The position numbers were made by a program, and so were the translations under genes. Source: Flectonema sp. DT1601 (lineage: Eukaryota > Euglenozoa > Diplonemea > Diplonemida > Diplonemidae). From it: a stretch of DNA of 64,000 nucleotides. Location of the stretch: positions 558,001-622,000 of the forward strand of contig OZ025850.1 of NCBI GenBank assembly GCA_964019425.1. Reading direction: 5' to 3'. The first letter of the stretch is position 1; every line of letters begins with the position of its first letter. Under the pieces are notes generated by a model. That model saw only the letters and a list, made by a program, of their open reading frames with translations. It was not told the DNA's origin and searched no databases. This document shows, in pieces, positions 1-10,627 of the stretch.

Positions 1-2192
1 CGTTCTAAAGGCTGCAATCCCTCTAAGGCGTGTGTCGCAGTCGCGGTATCTAGGCATAATTATCGACGATGATTTATCTTTTACATCGCAGTTAGCTCAC
101 CTATCAAATACCCTAAAGCGGGGAATCGGCTTGATTTCGATAGTTTCATCTTTTAAAATCAAAACGGAAGTTCTCCGACAAACAATCTATGGGCTGATCC
201 TCTCTAGGGCCTATTACGGACTAGCTTCTTATGCACCCTATATCAAGCAGAATTCTTTGAAACTTATTGAGAATACACTTCGTTCACTTCAACTAAGACT
301 GACGGGATGCTCCAAATCGACCTCCTCAACTGCATTATCGGTAGAATCTAGTATTCCCCCGTTCAAACTACACGTGGCTAAAGTCGTGGCTTTATCCTAC
401 GAACGTTTCCTGAGGCTCCCAGACGATTGCCCGACTCGGTCGTTGGTTCACCCTGAAAAGTCTAGCTCGTGGAAACTCTACGCAGAACCCCATGCCAAGA
501 CTTATGTGACCCCTAATGAAAGATCAATGCTCTGCCTACCGCATCACCAGACTCCTTGGGGACCACCCCCGGATGTTATTATCAATTCCTGGGCAGATTT
601 CCGTAAGTCCATGGACCCATGCAAGAATTTGTTAGCTGCACTTGGAAAAATTAAGACCCTCCCAAAGTCAGTGGCCTCGCTGTATACAGATGCATCCTAC
701 TTCCAAGATAAAGAAAGTAACTACCATTGTGGTAATGCAGCAGTTTTAATCTTTGGAAAGAGATGCATCAAAGAAATACATCGTTACGACCCATCTCTGA
801 TGATTTATAATGCCGAGCAACAGGCTCTGTTATCAGCAGTGAATTTGATTGAAAAGTATTCGTCTTGCCTGCCAAGTGGGAGGATTAATATAATCACGGA
901 TAGTCAGTCAGCACTTCGAAGTCTTGAGCGTGGACATCTGAAGCAACATTCAGCGACTAATGCCGAATTATTTAGGAGAATATCGCTGCTCCAGCGTCCG
1001 ATCACCCTACAATTTGTCCCCTCACACTGTGGGATCATCGGAAATGAAATGGCCGATTCTCTCGCCAACAAAGCAGCGGCTTCTGCTATTCCCTTAACAG
1101 TGGTCAAGTTTGACTACAGGATGACCCAATGTTCAGTGAATAATAAAATCCGAAGAAACTGGTACGAGCAGCGCAGTACATCACATGTGCACTCTTTATC
1201 GACAATGGGCAGAGGTGCTCAACGCTTCCACCCGGATCTTAACCGTGAGGGAGAAATGCAAATCGCCCGCCTCAGGACTGGACACCATCCGCTTGTGAAG
1301 CAACCAAGAAAGGGATTATCAAACTGTCTCTTCTGTAATAAAAGAGATACAGATACTCACCATTTACTATCGAAATGTCCGGAGACTAAGATGTTTGTTC
1401 AAATTCACTTCCCACAGATGGTATTTAATGATCAAGATGAGGATGTGGGTCAACATCTACACAAGTTTTTTGCTACTGAAAACCAATTGGCTCTCATATC
1501 GCTCTTGAATGACCTCAGGAGCCTACACGACAGCTTCCCGTTACGTCGAGCGGTCCCTCGACAACGTCTTGTCAAATATTTGTCCGTTCATTCCACTGTT
1601 ACCACACTTGATTCGAAGTGTAAGGAGGAAGTCAGAAAACTGATCTCAGAAGTTTATAACGCAAATGAAATCGAAAAAGTCTACGACCATTTGTGGGACT
1701 TGGAGTTATACTGTTTCTTGAATTCGGATAAAAACAAAAACCAACATTTTAACTCATTCCTGGAGAAGATAAGGTCTTCTAAATTTACTCGGATCGATCC
1801 AGTGTGGTTCGATTCAAATAAATGGCTGCTGCCAACCTAGCGTTAATTGTTAATGCTCTACGAGTGCTTTAGTATATTATCAGTGTAATTGTTCTATCCC
1901 GTTTTAATTTTGATGATTTTTATTTATTTATTATTAATTTTTTTTTTGTTTATTTTATTTTATTTTATTTTATATTTTTTTTATTTTTTATTTTTTTTTT
2001 AGTTCGATAGTTTAATAAGCTAGGCGAGGCGGAAAGCTGGAGATTGGTATTTATTAATCTTTCAGTCGATGCTACTTCAACAATCCATGCGAAATCTTCG
2101 GATATGGCTAAGGATTGGGTCCTCTGTTACTGTGAGTTACCTAGCACTCATAATATACAGTAACGTTGGATTAAATAACTAACTAACTAACT
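1..2192 (+). mobile_element. LINE retrotransposon, 3' part (cut by window edge)
   Basis: The window opens inside the ORF2 of a non-LTR retrotransposon. The reading frame is open from base 2 to the stop at 1840. It is followed by about 350 bases of 3' UTR with T-rich stretches, and the element ends in four AACT repeats at 2177-2192 rather than in poly(A). Simple-repeat tails of this kind are known in I/R1-type LINEs. The element differs in sequence and tail from the LINE at 48701-55836, so two LINE families are present. Nothing shows how far it extends beyond the left edge. Confidence 0.85.
2..1840 (+). CDS. LINE ORF2, C-terminal part: RT thumb, RNase H, zinc knuckle
   Basis: This is the last ~612 residues of a LINE polyprotein whose endonuclease and RT palm lie outside the window. 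The first residues hold the RT thumb motif YLGIIIDDDLSF. An RNase H domain follows at about 667-1090, with the catalytic acidic residues in place: YTDAS, NAEQQ, TDSQSA, and SHCGIIGNEMADSLA. A cysteine/histidine cluster (CLFCNKRDTDTHHLLSKC) lies near 1327-1380, as in many I- and R1-clade ORF2 proteins. No stop or frameshift interrupts the visible part, so the copy may be young. The first in-frame ATG is internal and does not mark the protein start. Confidence 0.85.
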   Translation, partial: VLKAAIPLRRVSQSRYLGIIIDDDLSFTSQLAHLSNTLKRGIGLISIVSSFKIKTEVLRQTIYGLILSRAYYGLASYAPYIKQNSLKLIENTLRSLQLRLTGCSKSTSSTALSVESSIPPFKLHVAKVVALSYERFLRLPDDCPTRSLVHPEKSSSWKLYAEPHAKTYVTPNERSMLCLPHHQTPWGPPPDVIINSWADFRKSMDPCKNLLAALGKIKTLPKSVASLYTDASYFQDKESNYHCGNAAVLIFGKRCIKEIHRYDPSLMIYNAEQQALLSAVNLIEKYSSCLPSGRINIITDSQSALRSLERGHLKQHSATNAELFRRISLLQRPITLQFVPSHCGIIGNEMADSLANKAAASAIPLTVVKFDYRMTQCSVNNKIRRNWYEQRSTSHVHSLSTMGRGAQRFHPDLNREGEMQIARLRTGHHPLVKQPRKGLSNCLFCNKRDTDTHHLLSKCPETKMFVQIHFPQMVFNDQDEDVGQHLHKFFATENQLALISLLNDLRSLHDSFPLRRAVPRQRLVKYLSVHSTVTTLDSKCKEEVRKLISEVYNANEIEKVYDHLWDLELYCFLNSDKNKNQHFNSFLEKIRSSKFTRIDPVWFDSNKWLLPT

Positions 2193-2505
2193 TCTTTTTC
2201 AAGATTCTGGTTAAAAAGAGAAAACTTGCCCTGCGGAGTCTTTTCAAGAATTAGAGTACCTTAATTATGGTTATGTATGTTTTATAAAACAGTATATAAG
2301 ATGTAAGAAGGGTTGCAAAGGTCAAGATAGGGAATACTTGTAGTATTAGATTATGAGGGTTTTGTTGTTCTGTTTGTCCCTTTGTGTTCCCAGACTTAAC
2401 CAAGTCAGGTCTGATTTATTAACAAGAGGAGTTCGTCTATGTTTCCTCTTTTCTACGATATTTTAATAAATTTCCATTTTGTTCATCAAAAAGTTGTGAA
2501 ATAAT
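2193..2505 (+). other. Spacer with probable SL acceptor for the next gene
   Basis: No coding signal. A long pyrimidine-rich stretch (about 2360-2391) ends in CAG at 2391-2393, a good candidate trans-splice acceptor, giving a ~112-base 5' UTR for the gene at 2506. Confidence 0.4.
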
Positions 2506-4686
2506 ATGTTAGCACTCCACAGCGATGAGGATCTCTTGGACTTGAAGGAGAAACTAACTAGTCTGGAAGACGAACGTGGGATCCTTGAAGAAGTGGATCT
2601 AATTAAGTGCAGTAGTTTAGAAGGTATTTTTGGTGATGATTATGGACCAAAGAAATCACGAAGAGGATCTGATCCAACGGTTCATAAATGCCAACTGGGT
2701 GCTCGGAACGTTGAGCTGAAAGATGATGCTGTTGGCAGTGCATCAAGAGGAAGGCGACATGCTGGTAGTGTAGTCGATCGTATACTAAGTGAAAGTCAAA
2801 TGAATAGCACAGTTATGATCTCGACGTCAACAGGTGTCCAGAGATACCAAGACTGCTTTGAGTGGACTGAAGGCACTTCGATAAACATTAATGACATCAT
2901 AGAGAAAAGTAACTGCGCTCTTCAAAGTTCTACTTTACAAGTACTGATTGAACAAGATAGAAGTCCTGATGGTCATTCTAGTTCAGGTCAAGATTCTCGC
3001 ATGGCATCACAAGTCTTTGCAGGAGTATTAGAAATAGAAAGTGACACCGCTGATACCAATCCTGCTATTCAATCTGCTGTCGACATTGTTAATGGTCTTC
3101 CTCAAAATAAGTTTGAGTTGGACTTTATTACTCCATTTAGAATATTAGCGGAATTTAGAGAGACTAGTCCACTTGATATTGTAGAGAAGCAGTTGCAGGA
3201 ATCACAAAATATCTTAAGTTCGGCTCCAGTTACGGCAACGCAGTTAGCGTCGAGACAACGTCGATTGATGGAAAAACTTCCAAATGCACCTGACAATAGC
3301 ATAGCTGACATGGTTATAAAAACAGCAGAAGAACAAGCTTCAGTTATTGAAACCTGTATGAATGTTGTACGAAAAGAGAGATTTCCATTACTTGAGAGGG
3401 CAGAACGTGACTTGCATTCTGCAGCAACACGACTCGAAGAGTTGTCAACACCTTTCATATCAAAATTACAAGCACTGATTGGAGAGCATGAAACAGCTGC
3501 TGAGCTTGCTGCCACTGAAACAGATAAAATAGAAGCCTGGTTGTGTCAAGAAAGCTTAGATGACGTTACTCGAGCAGAAGCTACGGAACAGCTACTTGTC
3601 CAGTCGACACATAAAATTGAAAAGAATAATGAAGAAATTGAAGAAGTGTGGCTTCGGATGGCGGAGGACGGTGATCGACTACTTCATCTTCACACCAAAC
3701 GATTACTACTAGTTGCAGAACATTGTAATCAAGTTGAACAACACCAAAAACTATTAAGTGATGCAAACGTTACTGAAGTACTTTGTTCTAATCACATGAA
3801 AACTCTTGAAACTTACCAAGAAATCCGTCACAATTACGCCAGGACATTAAATGGAATCTTAGAAGCTTACAGTGGAGGTCTGACTGCTGCGAATCAGATT
3901 ATGACAGTTTGTGAGGAGTCTAAAGAATCCATGATCCAGAGTGATGCTGAGGTATGTTTTCACAATCAAGTTTTGTTTTCTTGATCATGAATAATATCTA
4001 AAAAAATAAATAAAAAAACAGCTATTCTCTGACATGCATGACCGATATTGTGATCTGTTGACGGATTTATTATCCAGACGAAGAAATCGAGTAGGTCAGA
4101 TAGACGTCGAAGGAACCTTACTAAAAATGCGTCAAGTCACTAACTCATACTGCGATATGAATATTACGGAAGAGAGTAGCAATGCTGATATTCAACAGTT
4201 AAGAAATCTTAAAGACGAAAAACAAAAAGTTGAGGCCTATATAAAACATTGGGAAGACAAGTTAACAGAACAATCCTCTTTATCAAAGCAAATATATGAG
4301 GTATGTCAATAATAATTGTTATTGTATTGCTGAGTAGAAAGTACAACTGAAAAATGTTTTATTAACAACAGCGTTGCAACATTGCTGATGCTTCGGAAAG
4401 GCTTTTCGGAAAAATCAATTTAATTAGAAGTGATTATCATATTAGGCAACAGGAACTTCTCAACAGCATTACCGACTTACAAAAGGAATCTGTAAATTTT
4501 ATAAAAGAAACCAACACAGCTCCACCTATAGAGGTATGCTTGTTATTTTTGTTTTCTGCAAAGAAAAAAAGATATGTTTTTTTAAGCATATTACACAACA
4601 CTACTCAACAGTTGTCGGAGAATGAATTCAAGACTCAGCACGCTCTTGCTTGCGGTATTGACTTAAGTTCTCAGGGCATTTTGTAG
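2506..4686 (+). CDS. Paraflagellar-rod-like coiled-coil protein (four exons)
   Basis: Exons 2506-3951, 4022-4300, 4372-4533 and 4612-4686 join in phase 0 to give a ~653-residue protein. The three introns (70, 71, 78 nt) all begin GTATG, end AACAG, and each follows a Glu codon GAG. Residues ~1-190 are low-complexity and charged. The rest is almost wholly helical, with features of the paraflagellar rod family (Pfam Flagellar_rod): a His-rich 'HTKRLLLVAEH' segment, then 'LFSDMHDRYCDLLTDLLSRR', then a long heptad region. That family builds the lattice rod beside the axoneme in euglenozoan flagella. The match is judged by eye and is to architecture more than to identical residues, so another flagellar coiled-coil protein remains possible. 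Confidence 0.6.
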
Positions 4687-4833
4687 TACTTTCAAGTTTT
4701 ACCTTCTTCACTCAGTGCGTCCAGTTTCTACTGTGGTTTGGCTGAGCTTTGTAAGTGTGTTTTTGTGTGTGTTTTTTTTAAATGAAAAAAAAATTCTTGT
4801 TCTCCAGGTGAAGGTAAGGAATAAAAAGAAGAA

Positions 4834-6300
4834 ATGCCGCCGCCTCCTCCACCACCACCCCCGCCACCTGCGAGAAAACCTGCTGCGAAAAAACCTGCGC
4901 CTAAGACGAAGAAGGTCTCGTCAGGTGATGTTTTGAAGGAGCTGGCCATGGGAGGATTTAAGCTGAAGAAGACCACAACTGTTGTGAAAAATAATCTTCC
5001 GGATCCCAAGTACATGAAAGAAGGTGCTGCGTTAGATGAAACGCCACCGGCAGGTGGGCCTCCGCCCCCACCGAAAAGCGGTGCACCTCCGCCACCACCG
5101 CCTCCAGGTGGGGCACCTCCTCCACCGCCTCCAGGTGGAGCTCCTCCGCCTCCTAAACCTGCTGCAAAAAAACCTGCTCCTAAGGCAAAGAAGGTTTCTT
5201 CGGGTGATGTTTTGAAAGAGCTGGCCATGGGAGGATTTAAGCTGAAGAAGACCACAACTGTTGTGAAAAATAATCTTCCGGATCCCAAGTACATGAAAGA
5301 AGGTGCTGCGTTAGATGAAACGCCGCAAACTGGGGGCCCGCCATCCCCTCCGAAATGTCCTCCTCCACCTCCATCTGCGGCGTTACCGAAAGTTCCTCCT
5401 CCTCCAGCTGCTGTTGCGCCACCAGCTGCAAGGGGGCTTACTGCATCAGAATTAACAGGGCAAGTTACTTTACCTCCTGTGGCACCTCCTCCAGTAAGTA
5501 ATATCAGCTCCGCACTGCAAGCTGCAGACATCACTGCTTTGGTTATGGAGCAAGTTCTTCAGGAAATTCGTAAGGGGGATTTCCCACTCCGACCTACTCA
5601 AAGTCTTACTCGAGACCATTCTTCATTACTTCCTGATTTCGACTACTCTACTGAGCTACCTGATATTGCAACCAGTCGACGACAGCGGTTTATTAAAGAT
5701 AATTCTTTATTAACTTCAACATTTATAAGAGAACTTTTATGTACAGAGACGAACTGGAGACTCGAACTACAGGGAAAAGAGAGATCCGAAAGAAGAGAGA
5801 TTGCAGAACAAGAGTTCGTAAAGGCGCAGCAGTTTCCTATTAAGCAGCTAATCCAAGTTGGTGAAACTCTACCAGCAAATACTGGAACTGGAGCTGGTGG
5901 GGTGTTGGCTCAGTATCTGAGGTCTGAAAACTCATGGGCTTCAGGTGGTACAAGAGATGCGGGATTTCAACTTGCAGCTCTAATGGCTCAACAAACACAA
6001 GTACCACAACAATCTTATCCATTATCACCAGTTATTCATAGAGTTAATCAATATGGAGGATACCAGGAACCAACTCCGATGCAGATGACTTACAGACAGC
6101 AATTGGTTTCCGCCCGAAGTCAGAGTCCCAGTGGGAGAGTTGCTGCACCAGGTGAGTTTTCTGCGTTGCAATCAGCCATTTCATCGGCTCGCACGAAACG
6201 ACAGCAGATGATGTCAGTCCCGAGACACGCAAGTGTGCCTACGGGTTATCATCACCCACCACCTCCACCTCCACCTGGTCCTCCGGGTTGGGTTATGTAA
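4834..6300 (+). CDS. Polyproline protein with two WH2 domains (WIP/verprolin-like)
   Basis: A 488-residue, single-exon protein. It starts with a run of about eleven prolines, then carries two WH2 actin-monomer-binding motifs of the form 'DVLKELAMGGFKLKKT' at residues ~32-47 and ~125-140. These are separated and followed by PPPPPPGGAPP-type tracts of the kind that bind profilin and SH3 domains. The WH2 units sit in two nearly identical ~60-residue repeats, so the duplication is recent. The middle (residues ~235-430) is Gln/Arg-rich and unrecognised; the C-terminus is again polyproline. WIP/verprolin proteins deliver actin to Arp2/3 activators, and a role in cortical or endocytic actin is inferred. 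A likely SL acceptor (CCAG) is at 4806-4807, 26 bases before the ATG. Confidence 0.75.
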   Translation: MPPPPPPPPPPPARKPAAKKPAPKTKKVSSGDVLKELAMGGFKLKKTTTVVKNNLPDPKYMKEGAALDETPPAGGPPPPPKSGAPPPPPPPGGAPPPPPPGGAPPPPKPAAKKPAPKAKKVSSGDVLKELAMGGFKLKKTTTVVKNNLPDPKYMKEGAALDETPQTGGPPSPPKCPPPPPSAALPKVPPPPAAVAPPAARGLTASELTGQVTLPPVAPPPVSNISSALQAADITALVMEQVLQEIRKGDFPLRPTQSLTRDHSSLLPDFDYSTELPDIATSRRQRFIKDNSLLTSTFIRELLCTETNWRLELQGKERSERREIAEQEFVKAQQFPIKQLIQVGETLPANTGTGAGGVLAQYLRSENSWASGGTRDAGFQLAALMAQQTQVPQQSYPLSPVIHRVNQYGGYQEPTPMQMTYRQQLVSARSQSPSGRVAAPGEFSALQSAISSARTKRQQMMSVPRHASVPTGYHHPPPPPPPGPPGWVM

Positions 6301-6629
6301 GGGAGACTTATTTTAATGAATATCTTTATATTGTTTTGTATTTGGCGACTCGAAGGCGAGAAGTGTCCTGCTACTCACATCCCCCCTCCAGTGCCACCTC
6401 CTTTGATGGAGTGCCGTTTTTCAGTTTTGTATTCAAATTGGGCACTTTCACAGAATATTGATAATTCCTATTACGATGTGTTAGTGTTGTTATTGTATTC
6501 TTTACTTACAGGTGTGCAATGTATTGAGTGAACTGAACATTGTACTTCCCTACATATAATTTAAGACTACATTTACAGAAGTGGGAGTGGGGACAACGTC
6601 TACTTTAATTATGACTTGATTTCTGAGTG
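6301..6629 (+). other. 3' UTR / spacer
   Basis: No gene seen. A probable SL acceptor (TTTACAG) ends at 6578, upstream of the next gene. Between it and the ATG is a two-codon upstream reading frame (ATG ACT TGA at 6611). Confidence 0.4.
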
Positions 6630-8664
6630 ATGTCAACCATACCGTCATTTCTTAGGAACGCTCCAGTTTTGAAATTACTAAAACCTTCAAGTAAACTCGT
6701 AATACCACCACTGCTATGTGATCTAAGCAGAAACAGATCGGTTATTGAGGAGGAAGGATTCAGAGAAAGAGACATGGAGGAAAAAGCCCGTCGTATTGAC
6801 AACCAAATTAAATTTAATGTAACAAGATTGTTGGATCTTCGCACTCGATTCAAACGCACTCTGGAAAGCAGTCACACGAATCCTATAAATTTGGAGAGAG
6901 AAATGCTTTCAGTCAACTGGACAGTTGATGAAGTAATTCAAATACTCACTGATATTAAGATCATCATGACAGGTAATTACACAAGGAGAATTCGAGTACC
7001 ACCTCCAGTAGTTATAATTGCTCATTTCATAAAGAAGATTTTACCTAATGTCTTAAGCAGTCTTTCACCTGCACAATGCACTGATGTCCTAAGTTGTTTT
7101 ATCGTCCTTGATAGGTCAATTTTGAAAAAATGTGAACTTAGAAATTTAATAAAAAAACGTGTCCTTGCGTTAAAAAGTGTTATTATGAACGCGACTGACT
7201 GGAATGAAGCACAACACAGTCATTATCTTATTTGTTTGGTGTTGTATGGAGAGCAGTTAGCAGTGCAAAAATGCATTTCTGATTTCAACGATCGATGGAT
7301 GACTCATTTAATAGAAAACACTGATGGTGTTCAATGCACTTACCTAATGAAAGTCTTGGATAGAAATTCTTATATTCTGGAGGCAAAAAATTATTTCAAA
7401 ATAATTTATGAGCAGTGTTGTACTCCCACTGATGACACGCTCTGGAAACGACAGATAAAATGGTTAATGATCTATAGTCAAAAACTTGCAACTCCCGACC
7501 AAATGCGTGGTCTGGTTGCGATGTTTTCAGCTGCCTGTCAACTCCAATATGAGAATCCGTGTATGGAAATAAATATTTTAATCCCAAGTTCAAAAACACG
7601 GTATGTCATCGCTTTAATAATTCATGGCCTTTCAAACAACAAATAACCAATAATATAAACAAACCAGTTGTGGTTACAGTCTGACACAGAGTGATAAGAT
7701 TATTATCGTTGAAGAAGTATACAATTTTATACAGAAATATGGCCATCCCCATACGTTAGGTGTGATAGCAGAGAGGCTAGTGCAGATGTCAAATCCTGAA
7801 GATGGTCATCCAGTGTGGGAGATGATTGGAGATGCGTTTTTTTTTAAAATATCGAACAGGGGATTGGACAGACGAGACCATCTAAAAAATTTTCCAAAAA
7901 TAGTAATGTGCATACTACGTTCTGGGTATTATGTTTCAGACGAGAAGAAGGCAATCCTTGAACAGCACATCTCGGGTAAATTTGCGAGGGAAAGAGCGTC
8001 TCCTCGAGATATCGCTATTATCGCAGTTGAGTTGTCGAGAAGAGGATTGCTGTCCATCGTTTGTTTTGAAGGATTGTTATCAGCTTCTCAATTCATTAAG
8101 AGAAGTCGAACAAGTGGCGACATTGTTTCAATTGTCACAATGCTTTCTGCAACGAGATACTATTCAACCGACTGCCCATCATTTCTTGAACTCTTAAGGG
8201 TCTTCACAAACAATGATAATCTAAACACCACTGATCAACATTCATGTGAATCTGTATTCAGAACATTATTATCTCGAAGTGTTCCTTTTAATAATTATTT
8301 ACTAATAAAAGTATTTAATAGGTTCACATTGTTTGCTAAGACTTCTTCTTGTATGCAGGAGTACTTCATGCTTCTTCGTTCTGTAACTAATCCGACCCTC
8401 GTTTTGCATGCAGCGAATACTCTCTGCCAACCAGACTCGTTTGATGCTGTTTTACAGCCGCAGAATTCTGCTCTTTTGTTGTATTCGTGTTGTCGTCTTA
8501 CAGTAAACCATCCTGCTATTGATAAATTGTGTGCTGCTACTTCCAAATTACCTCCTTCTCACTTTGAGGACCTCGTTCGCATCCCAGTCCTTGTCAAGGG
8601 ATTGTCAACGTTGAGAGTGGTTCACAGAGGATTGTTCACCCTGTTATCTAAAGTAACTCGATGA
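6630..8664 (+). CDS. Helical-repeat protein, probably mitochondrial (two exons)
   Basis: Exons 6630-7600 and 7680-8664 flank a 79-nt intron (GTATGT...TTACAG); the joined protein is ~651 residues. I chose the ATG at 6630. The N-terminus (MSTIPSFLRNAPVLKLLKPSSK) lacks acidic residues and is rich in Arg/Lys/Ser, like a mitochondrial presequence. The remainder is repeated amphipathic helices of about 35-40 residues with no catalytic motif. This style recalls the helical-repeat RNA-binding proteins (PPR, OPR, RAP-associated) that are abundant in euglenozoan mitochondria, but I cannot assign a family. The role in organellar RNA handling is inference only. Confidence 0.6.
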
Positions 8665-8946
8665 AAAAAGGATTATATAAAAAAATAATTTTTTTTTTTT
8701 TCAAATTTTGCAAAAAAAAAAAAAAAAAAAGGTGCGAAATTTGGCGTGAGTTCTGATTCTCTACCTCAGATTTGAATGAGGGCGTTTCGGACGATCCGCA
8801 AAGAAATATTTATATCAACGTTGGTAGTGCAATAATCTTTTCTTTCTGACAGGTTTCATGCTATGCCATAACGACAAAAGTAATTGAGCTTAATTCAAAA
8901 GTAAATAAGTTGTACTTTCTAAAAACAGGTTATCGATATCACAAAT
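8665..8946 (+). other. 3' UTR / spacer with homopolymers
   Basis: T and A runs of 11-18 bases and no coding signal. Probable SL acceptor AACAG ends at 8928, 18 bases before the next ATG. Confidence 0.4.
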
Positions 8947-10267
8947 ATGAGAACGTCAGTCTCGAAAAAAGTTCGGTCTCTACTCATCCAGAGAAGATGG
9001 AAAAGCGAAAAAAAAGATACATCGAAGCCTCTGTACGAGGATGGTCCTAGATTTACTCCTCTCACTGTCCCAACTGATTTAAAGAAATCTGGTATTATAG
9101 ACTCTGGAAAGGTTGCTGCTGACCTGTCGGAAGCGGTATGTCTCTACTCTTGTGAAATAAAAAAACAATCCAATTCCGTGTGATAAATTAAACTAAAACA
9201 GGTACATTCTAACATGACGAGTGTCTTTGAAACTGCAGCCAGACATAACAAATCAGAAAATGGAGGTTTTAAGAGTTATACAACAGCAATGAAAACATTA
9301 TCAGGTTTCGCAAAGGGTGATAATCAAAGAGCACGGTCTGGAGCATGGGGACCAGCAGGAGAGGGAATGACTGATGAAAGAGATGAAGCTTCCTACATGA
9401 GATCAAAAGATGACAAACACGACGTCGAACCTCCCAAACTGGATCTCAATGAAGCTCAAAAACCTGGAGGTTCTCAACAACAACGAGCAAGAGACATCGC
9501 TCTTGACTCCAACCCATTTGGAGGAAACAGCGCACCGGTCACTACCTTCATGGAATACGTTGAAGGAGAACAAGACTACTTCAAGCGAGGTATGTTCATA
9601 TAAAGTTTTCTGACTTCCAATCTTGGTTTCCTCCTGAGATTATAACATTAAAAAAAAAAAAAAAACAGGATTAACGACTGAGGCAAGCGTCAACATGGGT
9701 CGAATGCAAGCGAGAAAATCTGCTGCTGAATCGGCAGCTTCATCAAGAACAAGTGAAATAATGAGTGGAGCTGGAGTTAATACAATTCAGAGTAGAAGTA
9801 GAAGGTCGAATGATCCAGAACCATTGACTGTAGCTTCATGGGATATGAATTCATGGACATTATCAAATGGAGTTCGTGTTGTCGGATCAATGATTCTATT
9901 CAGAGACAGTTATTATTGTTGGGATGTTACGTCTATTGATGATATTACTATGGAGAAAATGATGCCGTTCGCACACTTTCATCCTGTTCCTATTTTTATT
10001 ATCATAGGTCTGGGTACTCACGGTGGAATCCTTCATCCTGATATCCACATGTACATGAGATCAAGAGGAACACGAATTAATGTCATGGATTCCCAAGCAG
10101 CTATTGGTGCTTATAATCAAAACCGTGGAGATAACTATCCGTGTGCTGCAGCGTTTCTTTGTAATGAACCTACGAACGGATTTGATCTATACACTTACAA
10201 TCAACATTGGAAAAGACAACGTGACATTGCAAGTGGTGCAAACACGCCTGACTCAGGTATGGCATAA
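8947..10267 (+). CDS. NDUFAF3: NDUFAF3/Mth938-domain protein (three exons), mitochondrial
   Basis: Exons 8947-9135, 9202-9589 and 9669-10267 (introns 66 and 79 nt, GTATGT...ACAG) give ~391 residues. The N-terminus (MRTSVSKKVRSLLIQRRW) is a strong mitochondrial presequence candidate. Residues ~275-375 carry the NDUFAF3/Mth938 fold signature: 'FIIIGLGTHGGILHPDIHMYMRSRGTRINVMDSQAAIGAYNQN', split here as GLGTHGG, YMRSRGTRINVMDS and AAIGAYN. NDUFAF3 helps assemble the matrix arm of respiratory complex I. Human NDUFAF3 is about half this length; the ~270-residue Ser/Arg-rich N-terminal extension is unexplained. The last codons GGT ATG G resemble a splice donor, and an alternative in which exon 3 splices to 10575 would run on into the next gene (see findings). 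Confidence 0.72.
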
Positions 10268-10627
10268 ATATGTCGTTATGTTTTCATTTGGTTGGTTCCT
10301 TTTCTACGTGATGATCAGTATTAATGATTTTGATACCTGACGATGTACCAGACAATCAGTTCTGTTTGCCTCAATTAATTAAACTTGTAGTTTTGATATT
10401 TGGCAAATGTTTGTTGCTTTTCTTGTTTCTCTTTATCTATTTCTTTGCCCAGCAACAGATGTCAACGTCTGTCTGATAACATAATAAATGAATCCGTAAG
10501 GAAGCCGAGCGCGCTGAGACTTATTACATGTAGCATTATTTTATAAATCAATAATTATTTCATTGTCCCTTCAGGTAATAGTAGCCCCAATTTTTCGAAA
10601 ACGAGAGCACGACGCAGCAGGGCAGGT
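10268..10627 (+). other. 3' UTR / spacer
   Basis: No gene seen. The acceptor CCCTTCAG ends at 10574 and precedes the start codon of the next gene by 53 bases. Confidence 0.4.

Noticed and set aside
4728-5534. 268-residue Gly-rich protein on the minus strand
   Set aside because: It is the mirror of the polyproline-coding gene on the + strand; Pro codons read backwards give Gly.
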